DNA of 64,000 bases from Agelas oroides (lineage: Eukaryota; Porifera; Demospongiae; Agelasida; Agelasidae), in the NCBI GenBank assembly GCA_949130485.1, contig OX422203.1:4679178-4743177 (forward strand), given 5' to 3'. How positions within the stretch are numbered: the stretch's first letter is position 1; the number at the start of each line of letters is the position of its first letter. The position numbers were made by a program, and so were the translations under genes. A model generated the notes under the pieces. The model did no database searches. It saw only the letters and a program-made list of their open reading frames with translations, and was not told the DNA's origin. Positions 1-12,324 of this stretch are shown here, in pieces.

Positions 1-534
1 CAGTCATTACCATTGTTGCAGACAATCTGAAAAAAATAGCTAGTGGTATGAGAGGGTCATGACTACCATGCGTCACTACATTGTAGTGATAACCAAGACT
101 CGATTGCTACACTTTGCTGGGCTCACAATTAACACAAAGTGTGTACATGTACCTGTATGCATTACCCTTTCATCCGAAAGCTTTATTATTTTAATTGTTT
201 AAAGTAACTGAACTGTTCATCTATTTAGCTGTATATCAAATACAGTTCCAGGTCCTGGACCATTTATGTGGGACATTCAACCATCCAGGGCAAGGAAGCT
301 ATGTATGTCAAGACTAGCAAGAAGGGTTGGAGCTAAGACTTTGTCAATCGAGTAGTGTGTCATAATCGGATACATATCCCATATTTGATGAGTTAATTAC
401 TTGAGCATTTGCACCCAAACCCTACATCATAGATTGTCTTTTTTTTATATCACTTTGCTTCTTGTGCTAATTGCTGAGCCCAGCACAAGTCTAGCCAGTC
501 TCTTGATCACTACAAGTTTGGTAGTCATGTCGTA
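1..534. other. No gene recognised (left edge)
   Basis: AT-rich sequence with no recognisable coding exon on either strand. It lies downstream of the last visible kinase exon on the minus strand, so it is probably intron or intergenic DNA of that gene. I looked for a W-S-F/Y-G kinase exon here and did not find one. Confidence 0.4.
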
Positions 535-542
535 TTGTCTAC

Positions 543-944
543 CAGTGGTGTAGCCAGGCTGGGGCACACTGGGGCATGTGCCCTACATAGCAACTAAAGG
601 CTGTACCCTACCAGTGCCGGTATACACATGCAAATTATCATCACTAATAGTTTCCTTGTTGATCGCTAAACAGTCTTGAAATTGAATGGCTCAGTGTTGC
701 TATGTGTATCCACAGAATTACGAGTCTTGTACGCTTACTGTATGCAAGTTTGCCATACACTGTGCTATACGGTATGGCCTAAACTGGTCTCAGAACCGAC
801 CTGAGAGGCTGTAAAATTCCAAAATTTTCTGAGGGAGCATGCCCTCAGACTGCCCACTAAATGCTTCTGCACTGCAGAAGTTCATACAAACGTGGTGTGC
901 CCATGCTGTGCCCTAGCATTGGCGGTGTCCTGGCTACGCCACTG
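543..944. mobile_element. hAT-like MITE with CAGTGGTGTAGCCAGG ends
   Basis: A 402-bp non-coding element. Its left end CAGTGGTGTAGCCAGG is matched in inverted form by CCTGGCTACGCCACTG at the right end. CAGTGGCG-type ends are typical of hAT superfamily elements. The flanks ttgtctac (535-542) and ttgtcagc (945-952) agree at 6 of 8 positions, consistent with an aged 8-bp hAT target-site duplication. No transposase is encoded, so it would have been moved in trans. Confidence 0.65.
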
Positions 945-2000
945 TTGTCAGCCTCATAATTATGTACAAAAGTCTATAGACAAATGTGATCTCCATTACT
1001 GAGCAAGTGATAAGCATTCAGCTCAACCTCCATCACTCATGATCTTGATCCACTAAGCCAACAGGCAAGTTCAGTGCAAACATCTAGCTCGACTTCCATC
1101 ATTCATGATCTCAACCGTAAAGTGCGCTACTGATTTCCAAGTGAGCAAGCTTGGCATGAGCACCTAGCTTAAACTACGCCACTCAGCGTTTTCTGGAGTC
1201 CACTTATGGGTATTGCAGTTTGTTAGTGACCGTCTACTCTAACCTAACCTCATCACTCAGCAGTTCTGAGCTGTATTCACAATAATGGCCAGGCTCTACG
1301 AGGCTCATTGCATGGATGTGTGTACCTTAGTTATGGTGTTTAGGTAGCCATTGTCTTAGCAACAGGTCATTCCTTTGTATTGAGATTTGTGGCACTGTGG
1401 CTGGGAGCTTGTTAGCTACCCTGTTAATAAACACAGTGTTTCCTTACATTTCCTCAGAGCATGCAGCATTGTTTGGTTAGTCCAGTCTGTGCCCATTCTC
1501 CAGAAAAGCGGGAAGGGAGACTGGGTCCACTCCAGGGTAAGGAACCCTCCCTCCTGTGAAAAGCTCCCAGCATGTTACTCCATATGACCACTGCAACAGA
1601 AATTACTGTTTATGGCACGTTCGCATGTTTTCCTAATTTACGGATTATAGCTTCTACATACAAATTAGGCACAGAGCTGAAAAACAGTGGAGGTGTAAAT
1701 CATGCATGTATGAAGGAGGATGGGATATACCATGTGATCTTCCACGTTGTCATGATTACTACACATGTGAATACTACAGTCAATATCGATTGTCAAACCA
1801 GACAAATCTGGCTAGGGAAAGTTTTCACCTAAAGATTTCTCAACATGTGAAAGTTATTTGAAACCCATACCAGTCTACCCTTTGGTCCTATCTTATCTGT
1901 AACTTGCAGTAGAGGTTCACAATATAGCCAGAATATCTCACACTGCAGTACTGTGCCGACTTGTGCACTAGGAATACTAACATTCCTAGTCTTAACCAAT
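945..2000. other. No gene recognised
   Basis: Ordinary AT-rich non-coding sequence. It contains a loosely repeated phrase about 'catcactcatgatct' around 1030-1110. The short open frames show no family resemblance. Confidence 0.35.
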
Positions 2001-2420
2001 TTTTTTGCAGGTTGCCCAGTCTAACTTAATTGCACACAAAATTTTGTCTGGGAATGACACAATCAGATTTTATGTACAGAAAGTCCTCTGTTTACCAACT
2101 TACAATCGGAAAAACTTTGCTGACATTTCAACTGAATGTTTCAATTGTCCTAGGGCAAAAGTGAAGAAGTGTGAACAAACACCACTATTCATAGCCACAC
2201 ACTATTAAGCATTTTGAGGAAGTTGCTGCATCAGTACACACTGAGGGAGGAGCAAACTTTGATCACCGACCTTTGACTGCCAATGGCTATAAATATTGGT
2301 GCTTGTTCACACTTCTTCACTTTCACTCGATCTGATGATGACTAAAGCATAAAAAGTTGGTAACAGAGAACCTCCTTCTATTTATGCAGGAGCCAACTCA
2401 GAAGTCACTGTAAGTTTAGA
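2001..2420. repeat. Inverted Penelope-like terminal repeat fragment
   Basis: Two arms face each other. A gtgaagaagtgtgaacaa segment near 2161 is mirrored by ttgttcacacttcttcac near 2305, and both arms continue outward into a shared 'ttaccaact/agttggtaa' segment. The right arm carries CTGATGA at about 2332. The same layout recurs at 27050-27370. The resemblance to the Penelope-like 3' end at 4.0 kb (hammerhead-like core) suggests a pair of inverted pseudo-LTRs. Treated as a degraded fossil. Confidence 0.45.
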
Positions 2421-2572
2421 AGATTCCAGGTTTGATAGCACTCATGTGACTGTCTTCTTCACTGGGGTATTTATCTTCTAATCTGGCATCAGACTGAAGA
2501 CTACAGCACTCATTTCATGAGCCACACCCACCTTGAAAAGACTGTTCAGTGCAAATCAATCAACAAACTTAC

Positions 2573-5500
2573 CACATCTGACTTCTCAGAGAAAACCCAT
2601 TCAGTGAAAGCTTCTAGTGCAAGCCACTTCACTGGCAATTTGACAGATTGATCCTTCCCCTGCCTGAAGTAAGTTTTTGAATACATATTTTCAGAGAGTC
2701 CAAAGTCTGCTACTTTGATGACAAAGTGGTTATCAACCCTGTGAAAATGAAATTCAGATGTACGTACGGTTTGTTTTAGGGCATCAATGGAACAGATCCT
2801 TATATACACAATACTAACTCAAAGGGCTTATATGAATGCATTGAAGGAACACTTGCACTGTTGCTGGCCAAGAAGAAAGTGGGAGCATTTCAAGTGTCAT
2901 ATGTTCACTAGTGTGCATTATTTGATTGGCCTGTAGCTTGGTAGATTTGTGTAGGATTGCCATGCACTGCCTGCCAATTGGCCTATATAGCAAGTGACTT
3001 CGGGATATAGTGACTTCGGGATATAGTGACTACACTTTAACACCTGTGCTTTGCACCAGTTTAAATGTCTTGTAGCCTCATTCCCAATACCCACCCAAGA
3101 GGAACGGGCAGAATTTTCAGAACAAAAAGTCAACACTTCACACGCTGTTCATTCAACTATGTGATTGGTGTGAATATCCTACACACCAATTGCATAGTTG
3201 AATGAACAGAGCAGAAACAGCGAAGGCAGTGGGTGACTTACTTCACATATCTAGCTAGATATGTGAAGAAAGTCACCCACTCTTCACTGTTTCTGCTGTT
3301 CTGAGTCTTCGGTACACCCATGCACATTTAAGGTCTTTCTACCAGTACCTATCCATACCCCTGATCTACCCCTGATGCTGGTCATATGAGAAAACATACC
3401 AGGCTGAGCTATTCCGAAGTACTATTCAAAGCTCTGACCCTATTGGTCAATATATTTAACCCTAACCCTATCTAGAGCTTTGAAATACACTTTGGTACTG
3501 TAGACCAGGCTCTCCCCACCTGCGCAACTTCAATGTTCGCGTTCGAGATTCTTACATGCAGTTCCAGGCTGCAAGGTCTCGATGTACAATCCTCTTCATA
3601 GCAAGATACTCCATCCCCTTTGCAATCTGAATACACATGTCTGCTAGTCGTTTACATGCCACAGTAGCCTAAAAACAGGTATACAAAGTAATCCATTGCA
3701 TTAAGTAATTTATGTACTGACTGCATGATAATTAAGCATGGTTCTACCACTCATACTGTATATAGCCACCAGAGAAAATTTTACCAAAGCTGGTAGTATG
3801 GTAATAAGTGTAGTAACACTTCACCAGATTTATTTTCACATAGCCAAATCCTACCCAGCACTTGGAAGTAGGAGAAGTTTGTTGTTTCTTGGATGTTTTA
3901 TTAAGAGACCTTAACTATACATGTTGGTCTTTAGTCTGGGTCCACAGCTTACTAGGAAAATTGTTATGCAATGGTTGACATAAGTGAGCAAAGTTCATCG
4001 TAGCAAAGACAATATACTTGAGACGTTTCGGCTCAAGAGCCTTCGTCAGTCACAATGACACTAATGAGAAGAAAACCAGTATTAAATAGTGAAACGGATA
4101 AATAAAGATGGGTGGGGTTAAAAATGAAAAATTGGAAAAAGATGAACTTGTAATGATTCAAGACAGTTTGTCAAGTGATGCATGCCATAGTTTGTTCAAG
4201 TTCAAGCCACAGTCCAAGTTCATAGTCTGTTGGTTGTGTTGGTAGATCATGATGGCCTCTGTGACTCTTCTCTTCCAATAAAATTCCTGCTGACCAATCA
4301 CCTTAGCCCCTTCCCAATCAATCCGATGGTCTTCATTATGTACATGGGTTGCCACTCCATTATTCATATTGAACTTCCTGACTGCCTGTTTTGTGTTCAC
4401 TGACTCTCTTCTTCAATGTCCTGCCAGTTTCTCCTATGTACACTTTCTCACAGTCTTGGCAGGGAATTTCATGAAATGACTCACAAAAATTGGTGAAAAT
4501 GTACTCTTGGCAAAAAGTAAGTACTGAATTTAATAATTCAAAAGCAGTCCAGTCTGTGGCTGACAATACCACAGCTCCTATAAGTTAGGCACTTTACCCA
4601 AGTAGTAATTAGTCTGATAGGTTTAGGATGCTTAGTTTATTAGGCAGTTAGTGATAACTTTTCATCTACAATAAGAAGGTATAGTCATACAAAGTGTTGA
4701 AGCCAAGCATGGAAACATACTAAGTGGCTCACAACAGTGGGTATATGCTCCAACAGCCATTGGCTTCACCTCAGCCTGATTAGAACATATCCATCCAGCT
4801 GAAATTTGGTGGTTGAATAAACTAGAGCTGTCACGTTAATATGAACTTGCCAGTTCATCATCTGCAGCACCACAAGGTTCATCTTTTCCTTCTTGATGTA
4901 GGCAAGGAGACTGCCATTGGCCATAAAGGGCATGACTATATAGGGTGCAGGGCCAGCATCTACACACACTCCAATGATATTGAGGACATGTGGGTGTTCA
5001 AAGCCCTGCATTTTCTCACTCTCTTTCATCATATCTGCAGCTGTCTTCTGGTCAAAGAAGCCTTGTATAGATATTGGAAGAAAAACAGAAGCACCACAAG
5101 TAAAGAAATTGTATTTGGGTAAGCTAATTTGCTGTAAATTCATCTCAGTGTCTCCAAACATAGATTTATACATACCATATGAGTGTACTTTGTGGGTAGT
5201 TGTACGTGTAGCTGTGTTACACGACATGTGCTTGTCTCTAACCTATCAGAGTCTTCACAGCCACAATCTCAGGTGTTTGTAGCATAAACTTTACCAAGTG
5301 AGCCTTGTAGACAAGCCCAAATTCACCTGGAGTAGGTATGATAAAACTGCATACCTACATTCATGTTACAAACACACTTTTACGGTTATACATGCAACAT
5401 AATTATATTTATTTATATAAGCTGAATCAGAAATGCAGGACAAATAATATTACGTTAAGATATGGTTGTTAGCTTTCTAAGTGACAGTGTTTGGCTTCTC

Positions 5501-8500
5501 TCATGTGTTTCAGTTCATGGATTGAAACACTGACTCTTTTCCGTTCTTGTAGTGAATACATTATACCTTTAGTACCTTATACATACATAAGACTAGTATT
5601 GATGAATATAAAAATACCCTCGAAAAGTTATACAAGCAACTCTGAGGGCAGAATATTTCTGGGTACCCCACTACTAACCATGGTGTGACTTGTTTATGTA
5701 GCTATGGAGTTTCATGTTTATAGTTGAAACTCAGTGAAACACCTTGAAGTAGCTACCAATGCATCTGATTCTTCCTATACACTGTGCACTGCCACTGAAG
5801 CATTTTAAACCATAATCAGACAATAGAATAGCTGCTCAGAGCATCTTGCCTCATGCTGGAAATAAAATATTATGAGGCAAAAATAAAGAGGCCGGCAGTC
5901 GCTGGGAGTCAAACCCAGGACACCTCTGGCTTAAGCCGCCACTCAGCTAGCATGGGTTCTTTCCTGATGGACAGAATTTTCTGGTTGACCCCTAACGGAG
6001 TTCTGACGGTACATAGTGAGTGGCTGCCAGGTGTGCAACTGAGGCAATCAGTACCTCCTGTGCTGTACCTATAGAGGATTGTGAGGGTTGGTGGATGTCT
6101 GGCTGTCATGGCTCAGTGGCAGAGCACTGGTGGCTTAAGCCAGAGGTGTCCTGAGTTCGACTCCCAGCGACTGCTTGCCTTTTCACTTTCCTCTATTTTC
6201 GCCTCATAACATCTAAACTCCTTTACTAATAGCATTGCTGTCTGTATAGCAACTCCAAATGTACACAGTGTATATTACATGGCTACATTGTTATTGATCC
6301 AATTGGTAATCAAGAATTACCACGATCACATAATTATGTCAGTACACTAAGTGGTAAGTAATAGGAAGCTAGTCAAAAGTTATTGTAGTTAAAGTACCTT
6401 GCCCAACAACATCAAGCAGATGGATACAATTCCTTGAGATGATTAACTTTGGCACATCTGTGTGTGAATCATGATTTGTCTCACATTCTTGAGCTTCAGA
6501 AAGGAAATTCTCTCTTAAACCTGAATAATGAAATTTCCTCAATCTTGGGCAACATGTATGAATGTATAGATGCAAAAGATTAAAATTTACAACGGAAATA
6601 TAAACTTTTAACAGTGTTAGGTAAGACAAAACATGGTTCTGATACTAGCATTTGTGCTCATCAAGAGCTAGCTAATGATTTGTGGCACTCAATGATAAGG
6701 TCCTCTATGAGTTCATAAGAAACTGTGTGGGAATGGTGTCAGTTACTCCCCCTTGAAAGGTTCTCCCATTACTACAAGCTAATATTGAATGCATACAACG
6801 TTGGTAGTAAATGCACAATTACACAGGTAAATCCAGTCCATGTCAATTTTCAATGACAGTTCTTTCTATTCCATACTCAAAAAATCTCCTCAAGACCATT
6901 TTCAGACAGTTTTCCAGTGGCAATTTTCATCAACCTGGGCTCCCCTACATAAACCAACTAAACTGGTCAAAAGGGGCCTCAGATGCCCCCTAATGAAGCC
7001 TAAAGATCAAAGTTTTCCTGGGGAAGGAAGCCCCAGATCCCCCTAGATATTGGTGTTTCTACAAAGCACCTATTACTTCCCTGTCCCCCCCCTTACTTCG
7101 GTATACTCCACTTATTCTCCACTCCCCTTGGAAAATTTTCTAAATGAAACCCTGAGAGCAATACTACAGCTGTCTCAAGTAGCCCCTCTAATGTGTGGGA
7201 AGGGGGGAGAAAACTGGGGATTGTGGTTTGGGCTAAGGTTGGTGTTTGCAGTTGGGATAGAGGTGGGGATAAACAGTTTGGGGTGTGGTTACAGCTAAGT
7301 GTTTGACTGGTTCTTTGAGCAGGAATGCTTCAGATGTCAACATCATCTCTTTGGCACAGCAGTGAATACAATCTTTGATCAAATTCAGCCCAACATTTCA
7401 TTCTACAATGAAGAGACTGTTTAACGGTGAGTACCGTAATTATTCGAATACTACGTATGATCCAATTTAACGTAAGAAATTCAATTTCAGGAACTTATCA
7501 TGAATCTAAATCTACGTAAGCTGGAGTCTTAATTTATTTACGTTGATCCAATTTAGCGTAAGATAGACTGAAGCCACCCTCCAACATTCATATGCCTTTC
7601 CTACCAATCTCACAAACAGGTGTACTGTCTTCATAGTTCAGCAAGGTCTGTGCACAATTCCAGGAAAAAAACAACTATAAACTTATCTAGCTACGCTTGG
7701 TGCACCTTCATCGGTCCAAGAGTTCGACAAGGTATGTACACAATTTGAGGAAATGCCAGCTGTACACTTACCTAGGTAGCGAAGGACACTTGGTACTGCC
7801 TTCACCGGTTACAGAGTTCGACGAGGTCTGTACACAATACCAGCTATACACTTATATGGCTTGCAAAAGCACACTTTCACATTTCCATGTATTGTGATTC
7901 TGCACAAACAGCCATACACTTAGCCTACGAAAGCAGGCCTTCGCGTTTTTACTTACTGTGATTCTTCACACAATTCTAGGAAAAATCAGCTATACACTTA
8001 CCTAACTTACGAGAGCAGGCCTTCATGTTTTTACGTATTGTGATTCTTATGCAACGTAAGATCTAATTTTATGTAAACCAGGAATTTATGATGAATCCAA
8101 TCTATCGTAAGATCACAACCTAATTATTTTTAAGCTTACGTAGAATTCGAATAATTACGGTACATATGACATAGGTTTTGGAGCATTATCTCTCAGTGAC
8201 AGTGTACTCATCATGGTATAACAAGCATGCTGTTGCAGACTGACTTACATGTGTGTGACCTCAGTATGTACCTAACATTAGGCAAACATACTGCACGTAT
8301 GTAGCCAATTGAGGTAATGTTGCAACTGGATGTAGAAGATTGCTGGATGACAAGCTGAATCAAGTTTACTTATGTACTCAACAGTTATACAGACAAATTT
8401 GCTTAGCTACCACTGGATGAATTTCTTCCATCAATACTAAATATATAACCATGCATGGTGCATGTATGTTTTATGTATGTATATGTGTGGAATTGGTGTG

Positions 8501-11426
8501 ATAAATGTAACAACACTTGAGATCTTTAATCAAGCAGCTAGAAGTACAAACATCTCTTGGAGCAGTCCAGCCTCATTTCCAAGCAGTGCAGGAGGTGAAA
8601 AGCACAGCCTGTGAATGAGGTTACATTACTGGCCACTTGTTCAACCATCTTTGGATGAGACACCATGCACTTCTACTCAGAGCAGGCTCCTGGAGGTTGG
8701 GTGTACTCATGTGTAATCAAAAGAATGAGCTTGAGGCATTTTCTCGTAGTTTCTGTCCCAAGCACTGGAAGTTTGAACATTTGCTAAGCAAAAAACGTAC
8801 CACTCCTTGTTCAAGATGAAGAACACATGCGTAAATTGCATTCTTTCGATCGCGGTTCCCTCCCCCCGTCTGTCTATCTTGGTAGACACTAACGTCATTC
8901 ACATAATAAAATGGACCAGGCCTTCTCCCTTCATTTTTGCATACTGTAAGCGATCAAAAACTGAATGGTGGAAAGGCCTAGGAACGAGGCTAGGGATGGG
9001 AGGATGTTTGGATAACTTATAAGTGCAATAATACAATTTGAATGCATTTCCATTTAATGCACAGTAATATCGTTATGCTTGGGGTTTAGATAAGTGAAGA
9101 ATCAGATAACTAAAGTTCGAATCAGTGACTTCCTACTGTAATTAAATGGTTAAGAATTGGACAGCTCACTGGGAGGAGTCCACAAGGAGTAGCTACCTAG
9201 CTACATACCTGTTTAAGTCAAATTTCCTAGCATGCTGTTTTCTTATCTTCAAGCACACAATTATAGTGACTCCAATGCACAGAAGAATAACCACTATGGC
9301 TGCAACCACACCCCCAGCTATAGGAGCAACTTGCACTTGAGGTGGTTCTGAGAAATGGATAACAGAGGTAAGAAGTATCAAGTAGCGATCACAGATTCAA
9401 AGTCATACAATATAGTGTGCAATCCTGGCCCAATGCATAAGTCTGATATGCATGGCTGTTCCATTCCTAATTTTAGAGTCAGGTACACCATGGTAGCCTT
9501 ACAAAGGAATCAATCGCAAATCTGAACAATGTTGCTGTTTGGCCTATTGCCAAACCCATGCAGATATAATGTAGGTAGCCTCGTTCCTAGGCTCTCCCCT
9601 CGAACCGACGAAAAGCCTCGTTCCCAGGCTCTCCCCTCGACCCGACGAAAAATAAAAACGGAGGGCCTGGGAACGAGGCTATAATGTAGGCCTAGTCATG
9701 CTCAGCCTTACAAGGGCAAATATGGGGGGACGGAGAACCAAGTTACATACATTCCATCTAGCACAAAAACAGGCAGGGTCTACAAGGCCAAAAAGTTCCA
9801 TTTTCACAGTACCTTTGCCAGAGAACTGTGTGATTGATACCTAACTGTCTTCCAGGATGGCTCTCAGGTTTTCCTGCATACTCACAAACATTCAATCCCA
9901 CTCCAGCTAGTTTTTCACACACAAATAACCAAGCATCATATTCAATGAGCCAAAAAATCTTAGTGCCTTTTTATCTTAGTGTTTGGTGGATTTCTTCAAA
10001 GTTTCGCCTGGCCACATGCCACATCAAAGGGACATGCCCCCTTGTTGATTCCTGTTGCCACCATGGGAAAGCCAGTAATCTTAATAGTACCATCATAGTC
10101 ATGCAGCCTTATCAAATATTCATGAGCTAGAATTGGGCCAATCTGCAATTAAATGTTGTCCTGCTTACCTATTGAGACTTACATCAAGGTATATAGGCAC
10201 AAAGTGATAAAAATACACTCGCATAATTATAATTGTGGGCATGATTACATATCTCATACGTATCTTCTGTGTTCACACTGTTCTCTATCCCCCGTATGTA
10301 GCTCCACACACATCCATATACGTACATGGCCATAGCAAGTGGTTGGATGAGTCAGGTACGTCCGACCACTTTTTAGCGGACCGAATTTGTACATGTACAT
10401 TTGAACACACAGAGTCATAGCTAGTAAGCTAAGCTTGGCGAAAGGCAACGTTGCATCAGGATTTTTCATTATTTCTTTCACTCAATGGCCATTCTTTTAC
10501 TGTCACAAAGCCACAAGGTGTGACGTATGGCCTATATACTCTTGGCCAACATATTTTTGTCTGGCTGCAACATGTACGTAAATGCAGCTAAGTTTATAAG
10601 TGGAATTTGTAATCATTCCATGTGGTCATCGTCTACATAGTGAAGCAGAATCCTGCTTATCATGGCCTTAGCAAGCTATTTGAAGGTGGTGTGGCTGCAT
10701 GTGTAACACGGCAGCTAGTATACATCTTAGTGCATACAGCCGCTATATATGGAAGGTGGTGTCTGTGAGCATATGCCTCTGCAGAAAAAAAGCTCAGGGC
10801 ACACCAACTCCACATACTGGTAAGAAGATGTACGTTAGTATCGTGAATGTGTATACGTAACTTCATTCTCAGACCTCACTAGTATACAGTTACTGCATGT
10901 GATTCACAAAGTGATAGCGGTGAACTATTGATGAGCAGGTTACAGATGGGTATATTATTGTCAAACACAACAGTAAGAAAGAAAATCATACTATATTGAA
11001 TCCTGAACTTCGTAAATGACTGGCATGTAGCAGTATAAGCATCTCAAAACCAGGTATGCCTAAAAACTTTTGGTACCCAACTCTTCTGCTGTCATGGAAT
11101 CCATTGAGCTTACCTATTGAAGTGCTTACATCAAGGTATATGCCAGTGAAGTGCTCAGTTACACTGATTGGGCTCACAAGTTTGCTGCTCACAAAAGCTG
11201 AGGTAAAGAAGAATCAACTTGATGCAGAAGCTTTCAGGCTGTACAGGGCATAATAGTACGAAGCACCAGTGAATTGGCGTTGTAGTAAAATAAGCTGTCA
11301 TACTCACTTGAATCACCTCTCCATATTTGGGGTGGTCATAGTCATTTTGTAGTGTTACACAGTGTACAGATTGTTAGTCATAGTCATTATGGTTGCTCTT
11401 ACCTGTTGGTTGAGGTTTTGTTGGAA
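2573..11426 (-). CDS. Receptor tyrosine kinase, partial (7 exons visible)
   Basis: Minus-strand exons: 11403-11426, 9209-9347, 6398-6543, 5243-5326, 4847-5061, 3556-3668 and 2573-2738. All have GT/AG borders and their phases agree at every junction. In order they encode a Pro/Thr-rich stalk ([11 protein letters not shown]), one membrane helix ([20 protein letters not shown]), a basic juxtamembrane stretch, the glycine loop GQGEFG, the VAVK lysine, the segment [11 protein letters not shown], the catalytic loop [14 protein letters not shown], and [10 protein letters not shown] with SEKSDV. This is a type I membrane receptor that would phosphorylate tyrosines. The extracellular domain (beyond 11426) and the rest of the C-lobe are not found. 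HRDLAAWN carries W where RTKs normally have R. Introns run from about 180 bp to 2.7 kb and hold many repeats. Subfamily not assigned; sponges have large RTK expansions. Confidence 0.85.
2987..3027. repeat. Short tandem repeat, 19-bp unit
   Basis: The phrase agtgacttcgggatat is repeated in direct tandem, followed by a third partial copy. It lies in the intron between the last two kinase exons. Confidence 0.7.
3136..3306. repeat. Two adjacent large hairpins
   Basis: The first inverted repeat pairs ctgttcattcaactatgtg with its near complement ending around 3204. The second pairs gcagaaacagcgaaggcagt and gtgggtgac with their complements ending around 3297, with a centre at atctagctagat. Probably a foldback MITE without coding capacity. 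Confidence 0.6.
3985..4572 (-). mobile_element. Penelope-like retroelement, 3' end with GIY-YIG remnant
   Basis: The minus strand encodes a GIY-YIG endonuclease-like segment ([18 protein letters not shown], then KKRVSEH) followed by its usual C-terminal continuation ([31 protein letters not shown]). Beyond the coding remnant, at about 4018-4046, is a hammerhead-like core. Penelope-like elements join a reverse transcriptase to a C-terminal GIY-YIG domain and often carry hammerhead motifs in their terminal repeats. Only this 3' part is present and it is broken. It sits in an intron of the kinase gene, in the same orientation. Confidence 0.7.
4018..4046 (-). ncRNA. Hammerhead-ribozyme-like core
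   Basis: Read on the minus strand the segment gives CTGACGA, then a stem with arms GGCTC and GAGCC closed by a two-base loop, then GAAAC. This matches the hammerhead CUGANGA / stem II / GAAAC order. A weak stem III partner ending in GTC lies just upstream. Position at the end of a Penelope-like element fits known biology. Activity is not shown, and stems I and III look weak. Confidence 0.5.
5853..6225. mobile_element. Foldback element with tRNA-like (SINE head) arms
   Basis: The arms are mirror images. The left arm reads as the reverse of a tRNA-like head, and the right arm (about 6105-6173) shows box A TGGCTCAGTGGCAGAGC and box B GAGTTCGACTC in correct spacing. The mirror continues outward through tgaggc(a)aaaata / tattttcgcctca. 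A second copy lies at 50370-50710. It looks like a tRNA-derived SINE captured as inverted termini. A functional tRNA is unlikely because the acceptor arms do not close convincingly. Confidence 0.6.
7434..8163. mobile_element. MITE with TACCGTAATTATTCGAATA termini
   Basis: An inverted repeat of about 20 bp (taccgtaattattcgaata at the left, tattcgaataattacggta at the right) bounds roughly 730 bp of non-coding DNA. Internally the phrases gatccaattta-cgtaag and agttcgac-agg recur several times, so the body is itself made of short diverged repeats. It shares terminal and internal phrases with the elements at 12.3, 25.6 and 40.3 kb. Confidence 0.65.
8164..9208. other. Intronic stretch, nothing recognised
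   Basis: Part of the kinase intron between the TM exon and the juxtamembrane exon. I see no protein-coding similarity. A fragment 'ggaaaggcctaggaacgaggcta' near 8972-8995 resembles a decayed end of the TAGCCTCG element family. Confidence 0.4.
9576..9681. mobile_element. TAGCCTCG-family MITE with perfect 9-bp TSD
   Basis: The element opens TAGCCTCGTTCC and closes with GGAACGAGGCTA. It is flanked by an exact 9-bp duplication taatgtagg at 9567-9575 and 9682-9690. The left arm contains a direct tandem duplication of about 37 bp (CCTCGTTCC-AGGCTCTCCCCTCGA...GACGAAAA). The TSD length points to a Mutator-like transposase. It lies just upstream (in transcript sense) of the TM exon. Confidence 0.85.
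9691..11402. other. Kinase-gene intron, no confident exon
   Basis: Intron between the 24-nt Pro/Thr exon and the TM exon. A splice-like segment at about 11116-11186 (ends CTTCAATAG|gtaagc) has a weaker duplicate near 10160-10195 (TCTCAATAG|gtaagc). The phase of the flanking kinase exons fits without either. They may be a relic of a duplicated exon. Confidence 0.35.
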
Positions 11427-12324
11427 CTGTAGTGTAAGCAAATTGAATTGCATGATTACACCTCAAGATGCAAAATAAAGCGTTCACTTAAATAATACAT
11501 CTTAATTATATACATCACATGTATAACTCTCACATCCAGAAGAGGCTATGAATATCTAATTCAAGTACATATTGGATACATGGTGTACCTAGCACACGAA
11601 GAAACTTTCATCCATCAACAAGTGTGAGAAAGTGATACTATACCACCCTCACCCTTAACAGCGACTCCATATTTCCCTGCATGCTTACGTGACATCATGT
11701 GCTCCATACAAAATTATTGCTTCATATACTGGGAAGTGAAGAGTGCTTTAACCAGGTAAATAATCTTTTGCATGTATATGAATAGAGTTTGTGATACAGT
11801 TCTCATATAGTGCTCAAATGAAGCATACGCAAATTTGGTAGCATTATATACCACACAGCAGTGGACTTCTTGGCACTTCCTTGCTGAGACTATGCTTGAA
11901 CTACCAGCAGTATTGCTGAATGCCTGATCTAAGTACAGTGCTCCAAGCAGTAGATTTAACTATTTTGGACAATTTGGCATTTATCTTTCGGCTCCAAAAA
12001 AATTGATAGAAATGTCTTCCAACCCTTTCTGGTTAAACAAAAACTTTCATTAGGCATGTGACATGCAAGCACTACTATGGCTTCACTTATAGAGTGGGTT
12101 TAAAAAAATTCATGCACACCATTTCTCTAAACTTGGGAGTCAAGAGTTCCAACCTTCCACAAGTATAGTCATCTATTGTATCACGTTTTGGAACCATATG
12201 TTGTCTCTTCACTCCATTGTCCTGTGAGAGCGAACTGTTTTGGAGATGTTTTTTTTACTAGGCACAGTGTTTCAACAAACTTAAGGAATGATTTTTTTTT
12301 TGTTTGTTGTTATTGGGTTTTATG

